Origin: Opitutaceae bacterium
Lineage (GTDB): Bacteria; Verrucomicrobiota; Verrucomicrobiia; Opitutales; Opitutaceae
Direction of reading: 5' to 3'
DNA: 64,000 nt
Assembly: GCA_028688225.1 (NCBI GenBank)
Contig: JAQTYQ010000016.1
Coordinates: 1-64,000, forward strand
In this document: one piece after another, positions 35,769-44,192 of the stretch
Numbering within the stretch: the stretch's first letter is position 1
Layout: every line of letters begins with the position of its first letter
The notes under the pieces: model-generated
Database searches by the model: none
What the model saw: only the letters and a program-made list of their open reading frames with translations
What the model was told of the DNA's origin: nothing
Position numbers and translations under genes: made by a program

Positions 35769-36458
35769 TTAATCCTCCCGCGCCTCGTCGGTCGCGGTGG
35801 AGCGCACGCGGCCGATGCGGCCGGCCGGCAGGTAGCCGCCAAAGGCGATCGCCGGCATGACCAGCGCGCGTTTGCCGAGCAGGGTGCCGGGATTGAGCAC
35901 GGCGTTGCAGCCGACCTCCGCGTCGTCGCCGAGGATGGCGCCAAACTTGCGCAGGCCGGTCGGGTGCAGGGTGTCGCCCTCGCGCACCAGCACATCGCGG
36001 TGATCAAGCCGGTAGTTGGAGCAGATCGCACCGGCGCCCAGGTGGGCCTTGTTGCCGAGGATCGAGTCGCCCACGTAGTTGTAGTGCGGCGTCGCCACGC
36101 CGTCCATGAGCAGGCAGTTCTTGTACTCGCAGGCATTGCCGAGCACGCAACCCTCGCCGACGATGACATTGCCGCGCACAAAGGCGCCCGGCCGGATCTC
36201 GGTGCGCGCCCCGATGTAGGCCGGCCCGATGAGCGTGGCATAGCTCGGCAACTTCACCGTCGGGTGAATCCACAACGGTCCCTCGGCCTGCACGCCGGGT
36301 GGCAGCGGCGGCACCGGGACGTCGAAATGAAACGCCGCCAGGGCCGGACCGATGCGTTTCAACCATTCCCACGGCGGCAGGTCGGCAGGAAAGTGCGCCG
36401 CAAAAATGGTCAGCGACGGTGGCAGCGTAAAAAAATCGGCGGCTTTCAACTCCGCCAC
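35769..36458 (-). CDS. Left-handed beta-helix (hexapeptide-repeat) transferase-like protein
   Basis: 229 residues. From about residue 62 the sequence is a run of hexapeptide repeats (WIHPTVKLPSYATLIGPAYIGARTEIRPGAFVRGNVIVGEGCVLG). Then come YNYVGDSILGNKAHLGAGAICSNYRLD and a C-terminal set (GDDAEVGCNAVLNPGTLLG). There is no N-terminal GT-A nucleotidyltransferase domain. Similar proteins are annotated as UDP-N-acetylglucosamine diphosphorylase or sugar-1-phosphate transferase homologues; an acyltransferase-like role on sugar nucleotides is also possible. Its minus-strand leader has a weak 5-bp stem and T6 at 36487-36511. Confidence 0.75.
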   Translation of the reverse strand: MAELKAADFFTLPPSLTIFAAHFPADLPPWEWLKRIGPALAAFHFDVPVPPLPPGVQAEGPLWIHPTVKLPSYATLIGPAYIGARTEIRPGAFVRGNVIVGEGCVLGNACEYKNCLLMDGVATPHYNYVGDSILGNKAHLGAGAICSNYRLDHRDVLVREGDTLHPTGLRKFGAILGDDAEVGCNAVLNPGTLLGKRALVMPAIAFGGYLPAGRIGRVRSTATDEARED

Positions 36459-36662
36459 TCAAACCGGCTTGGGGCCTCCGGCCAACAAAAAAGCCGCCGG
36501 GGTCAAGCGGCCTTGAGAAAGTCCGGGCGAGCGGTGATCTGCGCCGGCCCGGGGCAGGCAAGGCAGCTTGGTCGGAAACCAGCAGCGCCAGGCCCACCCA
36601 GCGGCGGCGCGGCAGAATTTAGGTTGAAATGTTGCGCCGCTTGGCCCGCATTACCGGCGGCG

Positions 36663-38057
36663 ATGCCTGTTGAAACCATGCTGGCTCCGGGGAGCGAAGT
36701 CCTCGTGCTCGAGGATGATGGCGTCCTGCGCAAACGCCTGGCCGGCTACCTGCGCACCCAAGGCGCCGAGGTGACCGAGGCCGGCCGGATCGAGGAGGCG
36801 CGCCGCCTTCTGCGTGACTGCCGTTTCGACTTCGCCCTCGTGGACCTGCACCTGCCCGACGGCGAGGCCCTCGCGCTGCTGCGCGACGGCCTGTTTTCGG
36901 AAAACACCGGCGTCGTGGTGATGACCGCGTTTGGCGGCGTGAAACAGGCGGTCGAGGCCATGCGCCTGGGGGCGGGCGACTACCTCGCCAAGCCCTTCGA
37001 GCCCGAGGAAACCGTCCTCGCCTTTCTCCGCTGCCGGGACACCCGGATCGTCCGGCGCCGCGAGGAGCATCGCGCCAAGGAGACGGGCGGCGAAGCCGAC
37101 AGCGTCGTTTTCGGCGCGAGCCTCGCCGGGGTGCGCGCCCAGCTCGGCACCATCCTGGCCGCCGAGCGCCGCCTGGAGCGGGGCCTGCCGCCGGTATTGA
37201 TCGAAGGCGAGACGGGCACCGGAAAGAGCGCCTTCGCCCGCTGGCTCCATGCCCAGGGGCCGCGGGCCGCAAAACCGCTGATCACGCTCAATTGCGCCGC
37301 GGTGCCTGACTCGCTGGCCGAATCGGAGCTGTTCGGTCACGAGCGCGGTGCCTTCACCGATGCCCGGCACGCCCGCATCGGCCTCTTCGAGGCGGCCGAC
37401 GGCGCCACGCTCTTTCTCGACGAAATCGGCGCCCTTTCGCCCGCCACCCAGGCCAAGGTGCTGACGGCGGTGGAGGACGGCCGCATCCGCCGGCTCGGCG
37501 GCACCCGCGAGATCACCGTGGATGCGCGCCTGATCGCCGCCAGCAACCGGCCGCTGGCCGACCTCGTGCAGCAGGGGGCGTTTCGCGAGGATCTCTACCA
37601 CCGGCTGAATCTCCTGCGCATCACCTTGCCGCCGCTGCACGAGCGCGGCACCGACATCGTGCCCCTGGCCCGCCACCTGCTTGCGAGAATCGCCGGCCGC
37701 CACCGGCTGCGGGGGCTGGCCATCACGCCGGAGGGCGAGGCGCGCCTGCTGGCCCAGCCGTGGCGCGGCAACGTGCGCGAGCTGGCACACGAGATCGAGC
37801 GCGCCGTGATTTTTGGCGGAGGCGCCCCGCTGGATTTTGCCCACCTCGGCAGCGCGCCCACCCCGCCCGCAGGCGGCTGGCGCAACCCGGCGTGGAAACT
37901 GCCCGAGAACGGTTTCTCGATCGATGCCCTGGTGAACGAACTCATCGCCGAAGCCTTGCGCGAAACCAGCCAAAACGTCTCCGCCGCCGCACGCCGGCTC
38001 GGCGTCACGCGTCAGTTTATCCGCTACCGTCTTTCCGGCGGAAAACCCGGCTCCTGA
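36663..38057 (+). CDS. Sigma-54-dependent response regulator (NtrC type)
   Basis: 464 residues from ATG 36663. Receiver domain 10-130 with phospho-acceptor Asp61 (FALVDLHLPDG). AAA+ domain about 150-390 with Walker A GETGTGKS near 181, Walker B DGATLFLDEIGAL near 252, and the sigma-54 contact loop GAFTDA near 229-234 in place of the usual GAFTGA. A Fis-type helix-turn-helix closes the protein (NVSAAARRLGVTRQFIRYRL). A secreted-protein gene and a histidine kinase gene follow on the same strand, so the three may form one signalling unit. Confidence 0.93.
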   Translation: MPVETMLAPGSEVLVLEDDGVLRKRLAGYLRTQGAEVTEAGRIEEARRLLRDCRFDFALVDLHLPDGEALALLRDGLFSENTGVVVMTAFGGVKQAVEAMRLGAGDYLAKPFEPEETVLAFLRCRDTRIVRRREEHRAKETGGEADSVVFGASLAGVRAQLGTILAAERRLERGLPPVLIEGETGTGKSAFARWLHAQGPRAAKPLITLNCAAVPDSLAESELFGHERGAFTDARHARIGLFEAADGATLFLDEIGALSPATQAKVLTAVEDGRIRRLGGTREITVDARLIAASNRPLADLVQQGAFREDLYHRLNLLRITLPPLHERGTDIVPLARHLLARIAGRHRLRGLAITPEGEARLLAQPWRGNVRELAHEIERAVIFGGGAPLDFAHLGSAPTPPAGGWRNPAWKLPENGFSIDALVNELIAEALRETSQNVSAAARRLGVTRQFIRYRLSGGKPGS

Positions 38058-38225
38058 ATGCATGACACCATGTGCCCGCGTTGGCTGCCTGCAGCCGGAA
38101 GTTGCAGCGAAACAAGAGCTGATTGGCTGTCAGCAGCCAGCAAAGCGCCAAGGCATCCAGCGGCCCGGCCGGTCCTATTTTCTTAAGCCATTCACAAGCA
38201 AAATCTTCTGCACGCAAAGATGCCG

Positions 38226-38242
38226 ATGGCATGCAACGCGCA
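38226..38242 (+). promoter_or_regulatory. Possible weak sigma-54 promoter ahead of the secreted protein gene
   Basis: GATGGCATGCAACGCGCAG has GG at 38228-38229 and GC at 38240-38241 with 10 bp between. TGGCAT is five of six to the -24 box, while the -12 box GCGCA is only three of five. It would start transcription about 30 nt before ATG 38284, right after a sigma-54 regulator gene. Confidence 0.3.
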
Positions 38243-38283
38243 GGCTGGGAGACACATCGTAAACCATCAACTCCCTCAATCCC

Positions 38284-39519
38284 ATGAAGACATTTCTTCC
38301 ACTCACCCTTGGGCTCGCCGCCGTATTTGCGTCCTTCCCGGCGCCGCAGGCGAACGCCAACAGCGGCGAACCCAAATTCGACCTGATCGTGGTTGCCGAA
38401 CAGGCCAACCCGAAAGCACCGCCCCCCATGCCGGATCCGGACCATCCGGTTTATTACACCGCCGCTGATGCCGGTTATATCGAAGCCGGCAGTCCGATTG
38501 CCGGCGAAAAACCACCAACCGCGGAAGCGGTCGGGCAGGCGTTGCGGGTGACCCTGGCGGCGCAGAATTATCAGCCGGCCCCCGACGGGTCGGCACCGGC
38601 CCAGTTGCTCATTTATCACTGGGGGGTCATTCGCCGGGACTTCATCGCCATCGAGCCTCCGTTCAGGGTTCAGCCCAACCTCCATGCCCGTATCTCGCTG
38701 GTCGCGACAAAGAAAATGGCCGAGCGGATCGAGGATTTCATCGTCGGCCGGAAATCCGCCGTCGGCCTGGGTCGGTCCTTTCCGCCGCCGGGCCTGCTGG
38801 CGCCGCGGCTGCAGGATGTCCTGAGCATCGCGGAGGATCCCCGCTACTTTGTTATCGTGTCGGCCTACGACTATGCCGCGGTCAGCCGTCACGAGCCCCG
38901 GCTGCTGTGGCGGGTCAAGCTGAGCGCACGCGACGTCAGCGGGGCGATGTACGAAATCCTGCCCGCCCTCATTCGCGGCGGTGGTCCGTTCCTCGGACGC
39001 CACGTGGAGGAACCGCAATATCTGAAGGCGCCGCGGCGACCGGCCGTGGCGCCGGGAGAGCCGGACCTGCCAGCGACGGCAGGACAGCCCCCCGAGGGTT
39101 TTGTCCGCGACCTCGCGCAACGAGAGCATGCGGCGTTCTCCGGCGAGCCGGTCGCCGACCCCGCGAACAATAGCGCCGCCGCTGCTGCGACCGGCGACCC
39201 GGGTTCCCCCGCCCTGCCGCCGGCGCTCGCGCAACGGATCACCACCTATCAGCGGGAAAAGCTCTCCTTGCAGGAGACCCTCGCCGCCCGGATCAAGGGA
39301 CAAAATCCGGGTGCGGAAACCCGCCAGGCCATTGACACCTTCAATGCGGAAAATGCCGGCCGCATTGCCGCGTTGTCGAAAGCGCGGGAGGCCATCCGCG
39401 ACGAACTCTCCCGGCTGGCCGCTGCGAACGCCGGCACCGCCTCCGGCAAATCCCTGGATGTCCTCCTCCAGGAATACGCCATCGGCGTCCAGGAGCTGCA
39501 GCCGCCTGCCGCCCCGTAA
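38284..39519 (+). CDS. Secreted protein of unknown function with C-terminal coiled-coil
   Basis: 411 residues; signal peptide about 1-25 (FLPLTLGLAAVFASFPAPQANA). I do not recognise the family. The region 30-240 is a mixed alpha/beta domain with FDLIVVAEQANP, QLLIYHWGVIRRDFIAIE and RYFVIVSAYDYAAVSRHEPRLLWRVKLSARD. The last suggests a protein that reports a cell-envelope property through a beta-rich fold. Residues 255-320 are Pro/Ala-rich. The end (325-405) is helical and charged (ITTYQREKLSLQETLAARIKG, then AREAIRDELSRLAAA). It lies between a response regulator gene and a histidine kinase gene, so a periplasmic input or target role is plausible but unproved. Confidence 0.75.
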   Translation: MKTFLPLTLGLAAVFASFPAPQANANSGEPKFDLIVVAEQANPKAPPPMPDPDHPVYYTAADAGYIEAGSPIAGEKPPTAEAVGQALRVTLAAQNYQPAPDGSAPAQLLIYHWGVIRRDFIAIEPPFRVQPNLHARISLVATKKMAERIEDFIVGRKSAVGLGRSFPPPGLLAPRLQDVLSIAEDPRYFVIVSAYDYAAVSRHEPRLLWRVKLSARDVSGAMYEILPALIRGGGPFLGRHVEEPQYLKAPRRPAVAPGEPDLPATAGQPPEGFVRDLAQREHAAFSGEPVADPANNSAAAAATGDPGSPALPPALAQRITTYQREKLSLQETLAARIKGQNPGAETRQAIDTFNAENAGRIAALSKAREAIRDELSRLAAANAGTASGKSLDVLLQEYAIGVQELQPPAAP

Positions 39520-39564
39520 ACCGGCGGATTTGCCGTCGCGGAAATCACCTCCCGATTCCCTGGT

Positions 39565-40935
39565 ATGAAGCCGCGGTTCATGCGTCTCGTCCTGCCGGCG
39601 CTGGCCGCCGCCACGCTGCTCGTGGCCATCTTTGCCGGGATGGTCGTGCGCTTCCGGGCCGGCCTCCGCGAGGAGATCCGCCGGACGATCATCGACCGCG
39701 ATACCAGCATACTCCGCCCCGTGGCCCTGCGGCAGCTGGCCCGGGGTGAAGCCGCCACCACGAGCCCCGCCGACCTGCTGGCGGCGGTGCTGGACAGCGC
39801 GCAGCAGGAAAACATGCTGGCCGTGGCCGTTTACGATGCGCAGGGCCGCACCCTGCGTTTCGCTCCTGATTCGCTGCTCATCGCCGAATTGCCGCTGGAT
39901 GACTATCTGCGGTTGCTCAAGGGCGAGCCGATCGGCCGTTATCATCCGGTGTTTCCGCTCGACCATTATTTCTCCGGGGTCGGCGGGCCGCCGGCGCAGC
40001 GCAAGACGCCGGTGCTCGAGGTGCTGCTGCCGCTGCATGGCCGCGACGCGGACCGGCTGCTCGGCTTTGCGCAGTACTACATCGACGCCCGGCCGCTGGC
40101 CCGGGAACTGGCGGCCATCGACGGACGCATCAACCGCCAGACCGCCGCGACGCTCGGCATCGGCGCGACGCTGATCGCCGCCGTCGTGACTGCCGCCTAC
40201 TTCGGGCTGCGCCGGGCCCGGGACGCCATCACGGAGCGCAACCAGCGGCTGGTCCGGACCAATTTCGAGCTCACCCTGGCGGCCAAGGCCTCGGCCGTCG
40301 GCCAGATCACCTCGCATTTGATCCACGGCCTGCAGGGCTCCGTCGCCGGCCTGCGCGAAACCATGTCCGGCCACGGGCCCGGCGGCCCGGCGGCACCAGA
40401 CTGGAAGACCGCCGCCGGCTACACGGAGCGGATGCAGGCGATGATCCAGGAAACCGTCACGCTGCTTGCTGAGACCGCCACGCCCGGCACGGCCTATGAA
40501 CTCACCGGGCATGAGCTCGCCGAAATCATCCATCAGCGCAACGCGACCCCCGCGGAGAAAAAGGGCATCACTCTCACCATCCGTGGTGGATTCGACCGGA
40601 GCCTCGACGGTCATCGCGGCAGCCTCGTGTGCCTTATCATCAGCAACCTGGTGCAAAACGCGATCGATGCCACCGGCGCCGGCCGGCGCATCGCCGTGAC
40701 CTTCCGCCATGACGGCGGTGCCGTGAAAATCACCGTTGCCGACGAAGGTCCCGGCATCCCCGGGGAGCTGCGCGAGCATCTCTTTGAACCGGGGCACACC
40801 GGCCGCCCGGGAGGCTCGGGCCTGGGTCTCGCCATCAGCCGGCTGCTGGCCCGGCAAATCGGCGCCACCCTGGCACTCGAATCCACCGGTCCGGACGGCA
40901 CGACCTTCAGTCTCACGCTGCCGGTCGGCGGCTAA
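39565..40935 (+). CDS. Membrane sensor histidine kinase
   Basis: 456 residues. Two membrane helices (about 9-28 and 192-212) frame a periplasmic sensor domain of about 160 residues with a PAS/Cache-like look (LLAAVLDSAQQENMLAVAVYDAQGRTLRF). H-box: AVGQITSHLIHGLQG near 244-258 with the phospho-His at about 251. N-box NLVQNAIDATGAG near 363, G1 DEGPGIPGELREHLFEPG near 393 and G2 GGSGLGLAISRL near 415-426. The likely partner is the sigma-54 regulator gene two genes upstream. There is no HAMP domain of clear sequence. Confidence 0.92.
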   Translation: MKPRFMRLVLPALAAATLLVAIFAGMVVRFRAGLREEIRRTIIDRDTSILRPVALRQLARGEAATTSPADLLAAVLDSAQQENMLAVAVYDAQGRTLRFAPDSLLIAELPLDDYLRLLKGEPIGRYHPVFPLDHYFSGVGGPPAQRKTPVLEVLLPLHGRDADRLLGFAQYYIDARPLARELAAIDGRINRQTAATLGIGATLIAAVVTAAYFGLRRARDAITERNQRLVRTNFELTLAAKASAVGQITSHLIHGLQGSVAGLRETMSGHGPGGPAAPDWKTAAGYTERMQAMIQETVTLLAETATPGTAYELTGHELAEIIHQRNATPAEKKGITLTIRGGFDRSLDGHRGSLVCLIISNLVQNAIDATGAGRRIAVTFRHDGGAVKITVADEGPGIPGELREHLFEPGHTGRPGGSGLGLAISRLLARQIGATLALESTGPDGTTFSLTLPVGG

Positions 40936-41257
40936 ACAGCAGTCCCATCGTCCGGTTGCTCCCTTGCGGTTTTCCATTCGCCACAACCGGCTATTCCCGC
41001 CGGCGCCGATCAGCCACCACTATTGTTTAGACCTGATCCGAGTGGTTTGGCTCTCATGTCGGCTGTTACTGTTTCACCTACACCATACCGATTCAGCCAC
41101 GGTGAAGTGTGATCTCCCGGATTGGCAAGCGTGCCACTTCCTCCGGCAGATCCGGTTAGACACTTGGTTTGGGTCGGCAACGCATTCCACCCGTCTCTGG
41201 GACGGCCGCCTGGCATTTTCGCCTTCAACCGGTCGGCCGGCCGGTTACAACCAAGGC
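40936..41257. other. 322-bp gap: no gene seen; one short palindrome
   Basis: The gap is less GC-rich than its neighbours and holds no convincing frame. It has a perfect 14-bp palindrome TGGCA-AGCG-TGCCA at 41123-41136. A -24/-12 sigma-54 spacing does not fit either strand there. Nothing else is recognisable. Confidence 0.5.
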
Positions 41258-42010
41258 ATGCCCACCCTTGACGAGATCGTCGCCTATTGCGACCGCCGCA
41301 CGCGCCGCGCTGCGTTCACGGACTACCCCGGCGCCAGCAACGGCCTGCAGGTCGCCAACCGGGGCCGCGTCACCCGGATCGGCGCCGCGGTCGACGCCGG
41401 CCTGGAGCCTTTCGCGAAGGCGGTCGCCGCCGGCGTGGATTTCCTCATCGTGCATCACGGCTTGTTCTGGGAGCCGCCGCGTCCGGTCACCGGCTTGAAC
41501 TATCAAAAGCTCGCCACGCTCCTGCACGGCAACTGCGCGCTCTATTCCAGCCACCTGCCGCTCGACGCGCACCCGCAGATCGGCAACAACGTCCTGCTCG
41601 CCCGCCAGCTGGGTCTCCGGCCCCGCCGTCCGTTTTTGGTGCGTGAGGGCGAGGCGATCGGCTGGATCGCGCCCAGCCGGCTCCGGCGCGCCGATCTGCG
41701 GCGGAAGCTGGCCGCGCTTTATCCCCGGATGACGGCCTTGGAGTTCGGCTCGGCGGCACCGCGTGCAGTCGCCTTCTGCAGCGGGCGCGGCACCAGCGCC
41801 GTGCGCGAGCTGGCGGCCGCGCGGGTCGATACGCTGGTGACCGGCGAGTTGGGCGAGGAGTGGTTCAACCACGCCCAGGAGCACCGGTTCAATCTCTACC
41901 TCTGCGGCCACTACGCCACCGAGGTGCACGGCGTGAAGGCGCTGGCGGCCGAGCTCGCGCGGAAATTCCGCCTGCCATGTGAGTTCATCGCGACCGGAAA
42001 CCCGCTCTGA
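41258..42010 (+). CDS. Nif3-like dinuclear metal-centre hexameric protein
   Basis: 250 residues from ATG 41258 (MPTLDEIVAYCDR), a normal size for bacterial NIF3/YbgI. VDFLIVHHGLFWE near 66-78 supplies the paired His ligands, and LYSSHLPLDAH near 98-108 and GHYATEVHGVKALA near 222-235 supply the rest. The family (GTP cyclohydrolase I type 2/NIF3) is widespread but its reaction is unsettled. The open frame extends upstream but without homology. It is followed by aroQ. Confidence 0.92.
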   Translation: MPTLDEIVAYCDRRTRRAAFTDYPGASNGLQVANRGRVTRIGAAVDAGLEPFAKAVAAGVDFLIVHHGLFWEPPRPVTGLNYQKLATLLHGNCALYSSHLPLDAHPQIGNNVLLARQLGLRPRRPFLVREGEAIGWIAPSRLRRADLRRKLAALYPRMTALEFGSAAPRAVAFCSGRGTSAVRELAAARVDTLVTGELGEEWFNHAQEHRFNLYLCGHYATEVHGVKALAAELARKFRLPCEFIATGNPL

Positions 42011-42016
42011 ATCTTC

Positions 42017-42092
42017 ACCGGAGGCCGCCGAGAAAGCAGAGCGGGGCCAAAAGGATTCTTCCCTTCCCTCTGCTTCCTCTGCTAACTCCGGT
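42017..42092. repeat. Nested inverted repeat between the Nif3-like gene and aroQ
   Basis: ACCGGAG (42017-42023) pairs with CTCCGGT (42086-42092), and AAGCAGAG (42034-42041) pairs with CTCTGCTT (42068-42075). Both pairs are perfect and nested about the same centre. It fills nearly the whole gap. There is no T tract downstream, so it is not a standard terminator. Confidence 0.65.
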
Positions 42093-42109
42093 CAGGTTTC
42101 CCAATTTCC

Positions 42110-42541
42110 ATGAAAAAGATCGCCATCATCAACGGCCCCAATCTCGACCGCCTCGGCAAACGTGAGCCGGAGGTTTACGGCCGGGCGACGCTCCGGGACC
42201 TCGAGAAAATGGTCCGCACCGAGGCCAAAAAACTCCGCGTGTCGCCCACCTTCTTCCAGTCGAACCACGAGGGCGCGCTCATCGACAAGCTGGGCGAGCT
42301 GGCCGACCGCCGGTTCGACGGCATCATCATCAACCCCGGCGGCCTCTCGCACACCAGCATCGCGCTGCGCGACGCCATTGCGGGCACGGGCATTCCGGCG
42401 GTGGAAGTGCACATCTCCGACATCCGCCGGCGCGAGCCTTTCCGCCGCAAGTCCATCACCGCCGGCGCCTGCGTGGCCATGATCTGCGGCCGAGGGCTGC
42501 CCGGCTACCTCCTGGCCCTGCGCCGGCTGGAGAAAAGGTAG
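42110..42541 (+). CDS. aroQ: Type II 3-dehydroquinate dehydratase
   Basis: 143 residues, the normal size. INGPNLDRLGKREPEVYG (about 7-24) includes catalytic Arg and Tyr, FFQSNHEGALIDKL (about 48-61), IIINPGGLSHTSIALRDA (about 73-90) and VEVHISDIRRREPFRRKS with the catalytic His. It forms 3-dehydroshikimate in the shikimate pathway as a dodecamer. No other aro genes are in the window. Confidence 0.97.
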   Translation: MKKIAIINGPNLDRLGKREPEVYGRATLRDLEKMVRTEAKKLRVSPTFFQSNHEGALIDKLGELADRRFDGIIINPGGLSHTSIALRDAIAGTGIPAVEVHISDIRRREPFRRKSITAGACVAMICGRGLPGYLLALRRLEKR

Positions 42542-42590
42542 GCGCCGGCTCGCGGCAAAAATGCGTCGCGAGCAAGCCCGCTTCCACCTC

Positions 42591-43103
42591 ATGGCCGAGA
42601 CCCTGCCCAACTTCTCCGCGCCGCGCTGGTTCGCCTGCCACACCAAGCCGCGGTGCGAAAAGAAATTCGCCGCGCTGCTCACCGCGGAGCAGTTCCCGCA
42701 CTATCTGCCGCTGGTGCCAAGCGTGCGGCGCTATCGGGACCAGACCAAACGCTTCACCAAGCCGCTGTTTCCGAGCTACGTGTTTGCCGAGATCCCGCCG
42801 GACCGGAAAAACCGCGTCTACCAGCAGGACCTGCTCGTCCGCGCCATCTGGGTCGAAGACCAGGCCGGCCTGCTGCGGCAGCTCGAGGACGTGCGGGCGG
42901 TCGTGGCCTCGGGCCTGGAGCTGAGCCTGCATCCGCTGCTCAAAAAGGGGGCGCGCGTGAAGGTGGCCGGCGGCCCGCTGCACGGCATCGAGGGGGTCGT
43001 GGACGATCCGGCGAGCCCGCGGGGGGTGATCATCGCCATCGACGTGCTGCAGCAGGGGCTGCTAGTGCGCCTGCCGATGGAGAATTTGCAGCTGCTCCCT
43101 TAA
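42591..43103 (+). CDS. NusG-like (RfaH/LoaP/UpxY type) transcription elongation factor
   Basis: 170 residues from ATG 42591; another ATG lies 10 codons upstream. The NGN domain begins WFACHTKPRCEKKFAALL (about 13-30) and continues YLPLVPSVRRYRDQTKRFTKPLFPSYVFAEI. A short KOW domain follows (KKGARVKVAGGPLHGIEGVVDD, about 115-136). The sequence looks like a specialised paralogue, not housekeeping NusG, which usually lies next to secE and rplK. Such paralogues promote long operons, often glycan ones. The gene follows aroQ by 49 bp. Confidence 0.85.
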   Translation: MAETLPNFSAPRWFACHTKPRCEKKFAALLTAEQFPHYLPLVPSVRRYRDQTKRFTKPLFPSYVFAEIPPDRKNRVYQQDLLVRAIWVEDQAGLLRQLEDVRAVVASGLELSLHPLLKKGARVKVAGGPLHGIEGVVDDPASPRGVIIAIDVLQQGLLVRLPMENLQLLP

Positions 43104-43208
43104 ACCGGCGGACTGCACGGAGGATTGCGCATGATGGATCCCGATCCACTCAATCGATGCAACCGAACGCGCGCAGCGCTGTCCATGAACGGGTCCAGCT
43201 TGCACTGC

Positions 43209-44177
43209 ATGCGCCCACCCACGAGGTTTGCTTTTTTCCGGAAGACCGCCCTGTGCCTGGTCGCCGGCCTGCTGCTAGCCGCCACCGGAGCGGCCCAGGA
43301 CGATCCGCCGGCCGGCGAAGCCGCACCCGCCAATGGCAATGGCAGCCAGCCCACGATCTCGCGCATTCCCGGCCTGTTCGAGATCGACCTGCCGAAAACC
43401 GAGCGGAGGGGCAACATCCAGTTCACCTTTCAACCCCATTTTCGCGATCTGATCGACAACAGCTACCTGCGCATCCCGCTCGGGTTCCGCTGGGGCGTGA
43501 ACGACCACTTCGAGCTCAACAGCGATCTTGACACCTATTTCGACCATGGCCTGGGCCGCGGCGCCAGCGGCTATGGCCTCAGCCAGCTGCACTTCGGCGC
43601 CAAGTACGCCTGGCACGAATGGCTCAAGCCCTCCTGGGACACCAGCGTGGGTTTCAACTCCTCCATCCCCGTCAGCCGGCCGCCGGTCGAGCTCACCGAC
43701 GGCCACAATCATTTCACGCCGTTCATCGTGCTGGGGCGGCAGGTGGATGGGGTGAAGGGCCTCTCGGGTTTCCTGCACACAAGCGTGGATTTCATCTCCA
43801 AGTCATCGACGCCCGGTGAGTTCGGCCGGAACCAGCCGCACAGCAATTCTCTGACGGTGACTCCGGGCCTGCTCTACGACCGCAAGTCTTTCCACTACAC
43901 CCTGGAGGTTGACTGCACCACCACGAGCCTGGTGGGCCAGGGTAACAAGAATTTCTTCACCATCCGGCCGGGCGTCATCTGGGACCTGCCCAGGAAGCTG
44001 GTGTTCAACGCCCGCGGCCGCTGGCTCGTCGGCTTCAACGTGACGGCCACCTTCGGTCCCGACGGCAACACGTTCGGCACCGGCGGCCGGTTCCGCGGCG
44101 AGGTGAACCTGACGCGTTTGTTCCGCCACGACCGGCAGGACAACACTCCGCCGGCTGATGCGACCTCCGGCCGCTGA
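43209..44177 (+). CDS. Outer-membrane beta-barrel protein (porin/transporter-like)
   Basis: 322 residues from ATG 43209 (MRPPTRFAFFRKTALCLVAGL), with a signal peptide of about 30 residues. ATGs at 43125 and 43185 lengthen the N-terminus without need. The rest alternates strands and turns: IQFTFQPHFRDLIDNSYLRIPLGFRWGVNDHFELNSDLDTYF, SQLHFGAKYAWHEW and LTVTPGLLYDRKSFHYTLEVDCTTT. This resembles the 'phenol degradation pathway' transporter-like barrel family. The last residues (PPADATSGR) do not form the usual aromatic terminus. Substrate unknown. Confidence 0.7.
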   Translation: MRPPTRFAFFRKTALCLVAGLLLAATGAAQDDPPAGEAAPANGNGSQPTISRIPGLFEIDLPKTERRGNIQFTFQPHFRDLIDNSYLRIPLGFRWGVNDHFELNSDLDTYFDHGLGRGASGYGLSQLHFGAKYAWHEWLKPSWDTSVGFNSSIPVSRPPVELTDGHNHFTPFIVLGRQVDGVKGLSGFLHTSVDFISKSSTPGEFGRNQPHSNSLTVTPGLLYDRKSFHYTLEVDCTTTSLVGQGNKNFFTIRPGVIWDLPRKLVFNARGRWLVGFNVTATFGPDGNTFGTGGRFRGEVNLTRLFRHDRQDNTPPADATSGR

Positions 44178-44192
44178 ATCGCGGGCGGCCGG

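Noticed and set aside
36487..36511. Possible terminator or attenuator in the leader of the beta-helix protein gene
   Set aside because: The stem is only 5 bp with a 9-nt loop. The T6 run alone is not enough for a call.
38017..40986. Open frame of about 989 codons antisense to the secreted protein and kinase genes
   Set aside because: The plus strand has a signal peptide plus a complete kinase; the antisense frame has no domain.
41123..41136. TGGCA-AGCG-TGCCA palindrome as a sigma-54 site
   Set aside because: The spacing between boxes is wrong on both strands. It is kept only as a short palindrome within the gap.
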